DNA from: Variovorax sp. TBS-050B
GTDB taxonomy: Bacteria > Pseudomonadota > Gammaproteobacteria > Burkholderiales > Burkholderiaceae_C
Length of the DNA stretch: 64,000 nucleotides
NCBI RefSeq assembly: GCF_029893635.1
Contig: NZ_JARXYR010000002.1
Location: forward strand, 2,517,001-2,581,000
Direction: 5' to 3'
The notes under the pieces are model-generated. The model saw only the letters and a list, made by a program, of their open reading frames with translations. It was not told the origin of the DNA and ran no database searches. The translations under genes were made by a program, and so were the position numbers. Position 1 is the first letter of the stretch; each line of letters starts with the position of its first letter. Of this stretch, positions 55,117 through 62,031 are shown in pieces.

Positions 55117-55893
55117 ATGAAGAAAAGCATTTCTGGCTGGATCGCGGTTGTGGGTCTGGCGCTGGGCCTGACCTTTTCCGCGACGGCCGTTTCGGCTGCC
55201 GAGGGCGGCATCGCCTGGGACAAGGCGCCCAACAAGACCACCGACGTGGCCTCGCTGCAGAACGGCGCCAAGCTGTTCGTCAACTACTGCCTCAACTGCC
55301 ACTCGGCAGCCTTCATGCGCTTCAACCGCCTGCAGGACATCGGCATCAGCGAGCAGCAGATCAAGGACAACCTTCTGTTCACGACCGAGAAGGTCGGCGA
55401 GACCATGAAGGCCAACATCGATGCCCGCCAGGCCAAGGAATGGTTCGGCACCACGCCGCCCGACCTGACGCTCGTGGCCCGCTCGCGCGCCGGCCATGGC
55501 GGCACGGGCGCCGACTACCTCTACACCTACCTGCGCACCTACTACCGCGACGACACCAAGGCCACGGGCTGGAACAACCTCGTGTTCCCGAGCGTCGCCA
55601 TGCCGAACCCGCTGTGGGAACTGCAGGGCGAACGCCGCCCGGTCTACACCAAGGTCGTGCAGCACGGCCACGAGACCGAAGTGTTCAAGGGCTGGGAACA
55701 GGTCACCCCCGGCACGATGACGCCGCTGCAGTTCGACAACGCCGTGGGCGACCTCGTCGGCTACCTGCAATGGATGGCCGAGCCGGCACAGAACACCCGC
55801 ATCCGCATCGGCGTGTGGGTGCTGCTGTTCCTCGTCATGTCGCTGGTGTTCGTGTGGCGACTGAACGCCTCGTACTGGAAAGACGTCAAGTAG
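55117..55893 (+). CDS. petC: Cytochrome c1
   Basis: A 258-residue exported subunit. The signal peptide ends near SAAEG (residue 27-29). Haem c is attached at NYCLNCHSA. A C-terminal helix (IGVWVLLFLVMSLVFVWRL) anchors it in the membrane. It passes electrons from the Rieske centre to cytochrome c. It is the last gene before the terminator. Confidence 0.97.
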   Translation: MKKSISGWIAVVGLALGLTFSATAVSAAEGGIAWDKAPNKTTDVASLQNGAKLFVNYCLNCHSAAFMRFNRLQDIGISEQQIKDNLLFTTEKVGETMKANIDARQAKEWFGTTPPDLTLVARSRAGHGGTGADYLYTYLRTYYRDDTKATGWNNLVFPSVAMPNPLWELQGERRPVYTKVVQHGHETEVFKGWEQVTPGTMTPLQFDNAVGDLVGYLQWMAEPAQNTRIRIGVWVLLFLVMSLVFVWRLNASYWKDVK

Positions 55894-55938
55894 TTCCGTC
55901 CACGCCGACCGGACGGCGCCTTGCGCGGCCGGTCCCGC

Positions 55939-55977
55939 AGAGTGGGTTGCCAACGCGACCCACTCTTTTTGATTTTT
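55939..55977 (+). terminator. Strong intrinsic terminator after petABC
   Basis: A perfect 9-bp stem, AGAGTGGGT (55939-55947) with ACCCACTCT (55958-55966), a 10-nt loop and a T run TTTT followed by GATTTTT. It sits 45 nt past petC and just before sspA. Confidence 0.85.
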
Positions 55978-55991
55978 AGGAGTCTCTCGCC

Positions 55992-56603
55992 ATGATGGTC
56001 TTGTATTCAGGAACGACCTGCCCCTTTTCCCACCGCTGCCGCTTCGTGTTGTTCGAGAAGGGCATGGACTTCGAGATCCGCGACGTCGACCTCTACAACA
56101 AGCCCGAAGACATCAGCGTGATGAACCCGTACGGCCAGGTGCCGATCCTGGTCGAGCGCGACCTGATCCTGTACGAGTCGAACATCATCAACGAGTACAT
56201 CGACGAGCGCTTTCCACATCCGCAACTGATGCCCGGCGACCCGGTGGACCGCGCCCGCGTGCGCCTGTTCCTGCTCAACTTCGAGAAGGAACTGTTCGTG
56301 CACGTGGCCACGCTCGAGAACCGCACCGCCAAGGGCAACGAGAAGGCGCTCGAAAAGGCACGCTCGCACATCCGCGACCGCCTCACGCAGCTCGCGCCCG
56401 TGTTCCTCAAGAACAAGTACATGCTGGGCGACAACTTCTCGATGCTCGACGTGGCCATCGCGCCGCTGCTCTGGCGCCTCGACTACTACGGCATCGACCT
56501 CAGCAAGAACGCGGCGCCGCTCCTGAAGTACGCCGAGCGCATCTTCTCGCGCCCGGCCTACATCGAGGCGCTCACGCCGTCCGAAAAGGTCATGCGCAAG
56601 TAA
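55992..56603 (+). CDS. sspA: Stringent starvation protein A
   Basis: A 203-residue GST-fold protein that binds RNA polymerase. The thioredoxin-like N-domain starts MVLYSGTTCPFSHRCRFVL, with VMNPYGQVPILVERD and LYESNIINEYID, the usual SspA layout. Two ATGs (55992, 55995) are possible; TAGGAG lies upstream. sspB follows after a repeat-containing gap of 137 nt, a common beta-proteobacterial order petABC-sspAB. Confidence 0.96.
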   Translation: MMVLYSGTTCPFSHRCRFVLFEKGMDFEIRDVDLYNKPEDISVMNPYGQVPILVERDLILYESNIINEYIDERFPHPQLMPGDPVDRARVRLFLLNFEKELFVHVATLENRTAKGNEKALEKARSHIRDRLTQLAPVFLKNKYMLGDNFSMLDVAIAPLLWRLDYYGIDLSKNAAPLLKYAERIFSRPAYIEALTPSEKVMRK

Positions 56604-56609
56604 GGTTCG

Positions 56610-56690
56610 CCCCCAGGCTTCGCGCGCTTCGTGTCGCTTCGCCACCCCCTTCCGGGGGGCAACACCTGCGGCCCGGCAGAGCCGGTTCCG
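56610..56690. repeat. Dispersed CG-hairpin intergenic repeat
   Basis: The sspA-sspB gap holds a CG-rich element with CTTCGCGCGCTTCG, TCGCTTCGCCACCCCC and TTCCGGGGGGCAACACC, forming a CCCCC/GGGGG hairpin. It belongs to the same general class as the element at 15975-16046, but in another version and orientation. Confidence 0.55.
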
Positions 56691-56740
56691 CGGTGTTCCG
56701 CGAAAATGCCGAAGCACCGATTGCACGGTAGAAAATTTTC

Positions 56741-57292
56741 ATGATCAACGCGCTCGAGTCGTCTTCCACCCGCCCGTACCTGATCCGGGCGCTCTACGAA
56801 TGGTGCACCGACAACGGCTTCACGCCGTATGTCGCGGTGCAGGTCGACGACACCGTGCAGGTGCCGCGCGAATACGTGAAGAACGGCGAGATCGTTCTCA
56901 ACATCAGCTTCGACGCGACCAGTTCGCTCAAGCTCGGCAACGACTTCATCGAGTTCAAGGCCCGCTTCGCGGGCACCGCGCGCGAGATCGTGGTGCCGGT
57001 CGGGCGCGTGATCGCCATCTATGCGCGCGAGAACGGGCAGGGCATGGCCTTCCCGTTGCCGGTGCCGGCGCAGGGGGGCGACGACGGGACCGCGTCGGCC
57101 ACGCCGCAGGCACGCACGCCGCTGCGCGACGCATCGCGCGGCAGCGAGGGCGACGCCGGCAAGATCGTCCATCTCGTGAGCGGCGAGGAGCCCGACGAGA
57201 CGGTGGGCTCGGGCGAGAACGGTCCCCCCGACGAGCCGCCGCGCCCGCCGGCCGGCGGCGGCAGCCGGCCGTCGCTCAAGCGCGTGAAGTAG
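56741..57292 (+). CDS. sspB: ClpXP specificity-enhancing factor SspB
   Basis: A 183-residue adaptor that delivers ssrA-tagged proteins to ClpXP. The folded part (1-115) has RPYLIRALYEWCTDNGFTPY, VPREYVKNGEIVLNIS and VGRVIAIYARENGQG. The tail is disordered and rich in Gly, Pro and charged residues, ending in the basic SLKRVK segment that binds ClpX. Confidence 0.95.
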   Translation: MINALESSSTRPYLIRALYEWCTDNGFTPYVAVQVDDTVQVPREYVKNGEIVLNISFDATSSLKLGNDFIEFKARFAGTAREIVVPVGRVIAIYARENGQGMAFPLPVPAQGGDDGTASATPQARTPLRDASRGSEGDAGKIVHLVSGEEPDETVGSGENGPPDEPPRPPAGGGSRPSLKRVK

Positions 57293-57360
57293 CCGCAGGC
57301 GGGCAACCAAACCACGCGCCGTAGGCGGCGTGGCCCGGCAGGGGCCGCCGGTTCGCCTCG

Positions 57361-57366
57361 TAGAAT
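57361..57366 (+). promoter_or_regulatory. -10 box of the tRNA-Thr gene
   Basis: TAGAAT lies 14 nt before the tRNA gene, a suitable position for a -10. No good -35 was seen. Confidence 0.4.
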
Positions 57367-57380
57367 CAGCAGGAATCCGT

Positions 57381-57456
57381 GCCGCTTTAGCTCAGCTGGT
57401 AGAGCACCCGCCTTGTAAGCGGAAGGTCGTCCGTTCGATTCGGACAAGCGGCACCA
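57381..57456 (+). tRNA. tRNA-Thr (anticodon UGU)
   Basis: A 76-nt cloverleaf. The acceptor stem is GCCGCTT with AAGCGGC, the D arm has GCTC/GAGC, the anticodon loop CTTGTAA reads TGT, and the T arm is GTCCG TTCGATT CGGAC. CCA is encoded. The outermost anticodon-stem pair (C-A) is a mismatch. It stands alone between sspB and a gene-free stretch. Confidence 0.96.
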
Positions 57457-58210
57457 CTTCTCCTCCCTCGCTCCCTCATCGTCGCCCGACGCCGCCGAGC
57501 CACGCGGCTGCAGCCGCCATTCACGAATCGTTCGATCGGACGCCCTCGTCCGTGAAGCTCGCGGCGACATTTCCCCCCCCTTCTCCCGATTGCGCTGCAT
57601 TTCGCCGCGCGCACGCAAATCGCGCAATGGCGCGTGGGACGTGGCGGATGCTTCGAGGCTTTTCTTGATAACGAGAAGCAACGCCGCGCTCGAATATTAA
57701 AGAACGATAAAAAACCACGCCAATATTTTTGGCTCGCCGTGCGTCGATGAATGCCATTGCGCTATGGAATCTATCTTGGAATATAAAAGTTCCAATTGGG
57801 CGGCAATAGTTTTCAAGCGGCTATCCCGGGAAGCAGGCGAATTCGCGCCGAATGCATTCTTTCTCACTCAATTCTGCATCTGCCAGATCCCGCCGCGCGC
57901 CCATCGCTCGCCGCCCCGCAGAGCACCGGCCACTCTGCGCCAGCAGCTTTGCGAACAGAAAATCCCTCCAATTTTATTGTTGACGACTATTAACTCGGTT
58001 CAGCGGTAAATTGATTTTTCGAGTTGCTTGGAATCGACAAGCATTCGGGATTTCACCAGGCCAAGCCGAAGGTCGCGCCCCGAAGTCTCGGTCAGTCGAG
58101 TTGAAAAAAGGAAGTCGAAAAACGAGGCCAGCACCCGGCGAGCGCTTCTTGGCAATTGATGTTCGGAGGAAATCAATTCGACGGCCGGGCTGAATAAAAA
58201 GAGGTGATCC
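57457..58210. other. AT-rich gene-free stretch after the tRNA
   Basis: About 750 nt with no gene that can be supported. From about 57660 the DNA turns AT-rich, then GC rises and falls again near 57960-58010. One short palindrome is visible, TTGGAA/TTCCAA (about 57777-57796). No second copy of the tRNA 3' end was recognised within the window. The stretch may carry the promoter of the secretion cluster. Confidence 0.5.
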
Positions 58211-59806
58211 ATGTCCATCAGGTCGACAAATAGTTGGAGAAGCAGGCGCAGCAATGCGGGTCGCTTTTGCACGGCGATTTTTCCGGCGGTCGTCCTCGCC
58301 GGCTGCGCCGTGCAGCCCGAACCGTTTGCGCAGGACGAGCACCGCGCCCGTTCCGTCGATCTGCTCCAGCGCGCCACGGCCGGCCAGGAGCCGCTCACCG
58401 GGCCGGTCGATCTTTATGAAGCCATGGCACGGGCGATCAAATACAACCTCGACGGCCGGGTCGAATGGATGAACCTCGCGCTGAGCCGCAAGGAGCTCGA
58501 TCTTCAGCGCCATGACATGCTGCCCAAGCTCGTCGCGTCGCTCGACTACACGGGCCGCGACAGCGACGCGGGCGGCAGCAGCCGCTCGCTGCTGAGCGGG
58601 CGCACTTCGCTGGAGCCGTCCACCTCGTCCGACCGCAGCGTGCTGGCGGGCGAGCTCGCCCTGAGCTGGGACGTACTCGACTTCGGGCTGTCGTACGTGC
58701 GCGCGCAGCAGACGGCCGATCAGGTCAACATCGCCGAGGAGCGCAGGCGCAAGGTGTTCAACCGGCTGGTCGAGGACGTGCGCACCGCCTACTGGCGCGC
58801 GGTGAGCGCCGAACGCCTGATGAACCAGATCGAGGAACTGCAGCGCAGCACGCAGGCGGCGCTCGAACTGGCCGAGCAGCAGGAAAAGGTGGGGCTGAGT
58901 TCGCCGCTCGCGCCGCTGGGCTACCAGCGCGAGATGCTCGGCATCCGCCGCGACATCCAGGCCCTGGCCCGCGAGCTCGGCGTGGCCAAGCGGCAGTTGG
59001 GCGCCTTGATGAACCTGCCGCCGCGCACCGCCTACCGCGTGGCCCTTCCACCCACTTCCATCGACTGGGAGCCGCAGCCGCTGGCGGGCGGGAACGCCAA
59101 TGACGGGGAGGCGCTGCTGCGCATGGCGATCGAGAACCGCCCCGAACTGCGCGAGGTGGCCTACCAGCTGCGCAGCAACGACCGGGAGGCCACGGCCGCC
59201 TACCTGCGCATGCTGCCGAGCCTGCGGGTGTCCGTCAGCAGCAACCACAGCGACAACAGCTTTCTCTACAACGGCAACTGGGTGGGGTGGGGCGCGCGGG
59301 CGAGCTGGAATCTGCTGAACGTGTTCCGCCTGCCCGCGGAGCAGCAGAAGATCAGGGCGCAGGGCCAGTCGCTCGACCACCGCCAACTGGCGCTCACGAC
59401 GGCGGTGGCCACGCAGGTGGAGGTGTCCCAGGCGCGCTACGTGCTGCGGCTCGAGGAATTCCGGACGGCCCGGCGCTTTCACGAGGTACAGGTCCGGATC
59501 GAGGCGCAGATCGAAGCCGGGGTCCAGGTCGGGACGCTCGGCCGCCAGGCGCTCATCCGCGAACGGATGAACACGCTGGTCTCGAAGGTGCGCTACGACA
59601 TGGCGCTTGCGGACCTGCAGAACGCCTATGCGAATGTCTACGCCTCGCTGGGCATCGATCCGGTCACGGTGGAGATGCGCACCACAGAGCCCGTGGCCTC
59701 GCTCAGCGCCAAGCTGCGGGCGATGTGGGCGCAGCGGCGCGACCCGGCCGCCATGCAGGAGCCGTCCGCGCCCACCGGCACGGCACCCCAAACCCCGGAG
59801 GGCTGA
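58211..59806 (+). CDS. TolC-family outer-membrane lipoprotein
   Basis: A 531-residue outer-membrane channel. The lipobox is VVLAGC (Cys32). The mature part has two TolC-like helical/strand repeats: ALSWDVLDFGLSYVRAQQTADQ with a Trp-aspartate strand and ARASWNLLNVFRLPAEQQK with the matching second strand, plus long coiled helices. It should open the outer membrane for the adaptors that follow. GAGGTG precedes the ATG. It is the first gene of the cluster. Confidence 0.9.
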   Translation: MSIRSTNSWRSRRSNAGRFCTAIFPAVVLAGCAVQPEPFAQDEHRARSVDLLQRATAGQEPLTGPVDLYEAMARAIKYNLDGRVEWMNLALSRKELDLQRHDMLPKLVASLDYTGRDSDAGGSSRSLLSGRTSLEPSTSSDRSVLAGELALSWDVLDFGLSYVRAQQTADQVNIAEERRRKVFNRLVEDVRTAYWRAVSAERLMNQIEELQRSTQAALELAEQQEKVGLSSPLAPLGYQREMLGIRRDIQALARELGVAKRQLGALMNLPPRTAYRVALPPTSIDWEPQPLAGGNANDGEALLRMAIENRPELREVAYQLRSNDREATAAYLRMLPSLRVSVSSNHSDNSFLYNGNWVGWGARASWNLLNVFRLPAEQQKIRAQGQSLDHRQLALTTAVATQVEVSQARYVLRLEEFRTARRFHEVQVRIEAQIEAGVQVGTLGRQALIRERMNTLVSKVRYDMALADLQNAYANVYASLGIDPVTVEMRTTEPVASLSAKLRAMWAQRRDPAAMQEPSAPTGTAPQTPEG

Positions 59807-59810
59807 TGAA

Positions 59811-60635
59811 ATGTCTTGCCTGAAGCACAAGAAAGCCGCCGCGGGCCTCGCGCTCGCATGGCTGGCATGGCCGGCCTTGGCCCAGACCGACGAGGCGCTC
59901 CACGCCGAGGGCACGCGCGGCGTGCTGCGCGCGCAGCACGAGGCCGTGCTGGCTTCGAGCATTTCCGAGCGCATCGTGCGCATGCCCTTGCGCGAGGGTG
60001 ACCGCTTCCAGAAGGGCCAGACGCTGGTGGCCTTCGACTGCAGCCGCCTGCAGGCCGAGCTGCGCGCGGCGCAGGCCGGCCAGGCGGCCGAGGCGCGCAA
60101 TGCCCAGGTGCAGGCCGAACTGCTCGCGATGCAGGCGGCGGGCCGGGTCGAGGCCGAGATCGCCCGCCACAAGGAGACGGAGCGGACGGCCCAGGTCGAC
60201 ACCATCCGCGCGCGCATGGTCGGCTGCCGCGTGGTGGCGCCGTTCTCCGGCCGGGTGGTCGAGACCTTCGCCCGGCCGCACGAGACGCCGCCGGCCAACG
60301 AGAGGCTGTTGCACATCGTGAGCGACGGCGCGCTCGAACTGCATGTGGTGGTGCCGTCGCGATGGCTCGGCTGGCTGCGCGCGGGGTCGGCCATGCAGTT
60401 CAGGGTCGACGAAACCGGCGACCTGCTGCAGGCGGAGGTGAAACGCATCGCCGCCGCCGTCGACGCCGTGAGCCAGACCGTGAAGGTGGTGGCGTCGGTG
60501 CCGCATGCGCCGGCCGGCGTGCTGCCGGGCATGAGCGGGCGGGTGGTGACCGATCGGCCCCCGGCGCCCGGGCTCGCGGTCGCGGTGGAGCGTTCGCCGG
60601 CCTCCTACCCGTCCCGGGGCCGGCCGTCGCGGTGA
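59811..60635 (+). CDS. HlyD/RND-type periplasmic adaptor
   Basis: A 274-residue exported adaptor with signal peptide MSCLKHKKAAAGLALAWLAW-PALA (end near residue 24). Half-lipoyl motifs are at 40-77 (SERIVRMPLREGDRFQKGQTLVAFD-type) and 137-170 (VVAPFSGRVVETF), with a short helical hairpin between. The beta-barrel follows (LELHVVVPSRWLGWL). The C-terminal membrane-proximal domain is short. A GGAGGG lies 8-13 nt upstream of the start. It begins 4 nt after the TolC stop. Confidence 0.85.
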   Translation: MSCLKHKKAAAGLALAWLAWPALAQTDEALHAEGTRGVLRAQHEAVLASSISERIVRMPLREGDRFQKGQTLVAFDCSRLQAELRAAQAGQAAEARNAQVQAELLAMQAAGRVEAEIARHKETERTAQVDTIRARMVGCRVVAPFSGRVVETFARPHETPPANERLLHIVSDGALELHVVVPSRWLGWLRAGSAMQFRVDETGDLLQAEVKRIAAAVDAVSQTVKVVASVPHAPAGVLPGMSGRVVTDRPPAPGLAVAVERSPASYPSRGRPSR

Positions 60636-62026
60636 GCACGATGCCGCGGCTCGCTGCTCCTGCCCCGCGTCCCGATGCGGACAGCCTGCGCCCGACCAGC
60701 GTGCAGCTGATCCGCATCGAGGGCGAACTGCGCCAGTGCGCGGCGAAGGACGCGCTCTGGCAGCACCTGGCCAACGAGCCGGTGATGCTGCTGCCTTTCG
60801 ACACCGCCCTGGTGTTCGAGGCCGGTGGCGGCCGCAGGCGCATGCGCTGGAAGGCCGTGGCCGTGTCCGCGCTGGCGCAGGTCCATCGCGATGCGCCGAT
60901 GACGCGCTGGTACGAGGACATGGTCGCGAAGGCATGGTCGAGCACCCAGGGCGCGACCGGCGTCTACCTGTTCGAACTGTCCGCGCACGCCGATCTCTCC
61001 GATCCCTGCGCAGACGATGCGGCGCTGGCGCATCTGATGTGGGTGCCGCTGGTCGACCTGGGGCAGCCCGTGCGTGCCGGCTGGCTGCTGGCGCGCCGCA
61101 CGCCCTGGGAGCCGGCGCACCAGACGCTCGCGGCCCGGCTGGCGGCTGCCTACGCCCACGGGTTGAGTGCCATCGAAGGGCGCGCGAAACCGCCCGCGCC
61201 GTGGCGCCGGCACCGGATCGCGCTGGCGCTCGCGGGGGCCGCGGCCGTGCTCGCGCTGGTCTTCGTGCAGGTGCCGCTGACCACGCTCGCGCCGGTCGAG
61301 GTCATGCCCGAGGCGCCTTTCGTCGTGGCGGCCCCGGTGCCGGGCGTGGTCGAGCGGATCCTGGTGGCGCCGGGCACGCGGGTGAGCGAGGGCTCGCCGC
61401 TGGTGCAGCTGGTCGACACCACGCTGCGCAGCGATTTCGAGGTGGCCGGCCGCAAGCTCGGCGTGGCACGCGCGCGCAAGCTGCGCCTGCAGCAGGCGGC
61501 CGTGGTCGACCCGACCGCCAAGCGGGAGTTGGCGATCGCGCGCAGCGAGGAACTCGTGGCGCGGGCCGAGCGCGACTACGCCCGCGCCATGCTCGAGAAG
61601 GCCGTCATCCGCGCGCCGCGCGAAGGCGTCGTGCTCTATGGCGACCCGCGCGACTGGATGGGGCGGCCGGTGGCCGTGGGCGAGGCGATCATGCGCGTGG
61701 CCGATCCCGGGCGGGTGGAGTACCGCATCAAGGTCGCCGTCGCCGATGCGGTCAACCTGCGCGAGAACGCCAGCGTCAAGGTGTTCCTCGACGCGGCGCC
61801 GCTGGCTCCTTTCGACGCGCGCGTGGTGCGCGCGGCCTACCGCGCCGAGGCCGACGCGGCGGGCGTTTCGAGCTACGTCGTCACCGCCCGGCCCGTGGAA
61901 CCCTATGTCGCGCCCGAGCGACTGGGCCTGCGCGGCACGGCGCGCCTGTATGGCGAACCCGTGTCGCTGCTCTATTACCTGCTGCGCCGGCCGATCACCG
62001 CCGCGCGCCAGTGGACGGGGCTTTGA
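60632..62026 (+). CDS. HlyD-family adaptor with cytoplasmic GAF-like N-domain
   Basis: About 464 residues from GTG 60632 (overlapping the upstream stop as GTGA); ATG 60641 is an alternative start three codons on. The first 185 residues look soluble and GAF-like, not an adaptor. A single helix (about 193-212) then leads to lipoyl motifs VVAAPVPGVVERILVAPGTRVSEG and the matching VIRAPREGVVLYG, and a barrel. This adaptor with a sensing-like cytoplasmic part is uncommon. Confidence 0.82.
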   Translation: MSTMPRLAAPAPRPDADSLRPTSVQLIRIEGELRQCAAKDALWQHLANEPVMLLPFDTALVFEAGGGRRRMRWKAVAVSALAQVHRDAPMTRWYEDMVAKAWSSTQGATGVYLFELSAHADLSDPCADDAALAHLMWVPLVDLGQPVRAGWLLARRTPWEPAHQTLAARLAAAYAHGLSAIEGRAKPPAPWRRHRIALALAGAAAVLALVFVQVPLTTLAPVEVMPEAPFVVAAPVPGVVERILVAPGTRVSEGSPLVQLVDTTLRSDFEVAGRKLGVARARKLRLQQAAVVDPTAKRELAIARSEELVARAERDYARAMLEKAVIRAPREGVVLYGDPRDWMGRPVAVGEAIMRVADPGRVEYRIKVAVADAVNLRENASVKVFLDAAPLAPFDARVVRAAYRAEADAAGVSSYVVTARPVEPYVAPERLGLRGTARLYGEPVSLLYYLLRRPITAARQWTGL

Positions 62027-62031
62027 CCGCC

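Noticed and set aside
57764..58009. An 81-codon open frame in the gap after the tRNA
   Set aside because: No ribosome site, no family resemblance, and composition unlike coding sequence.
57441..58210. A repeated tRNA 3' end marking an integrated element
   Set aside because: No second copy was recognised in the window, so an attachment site cannot be claimed.
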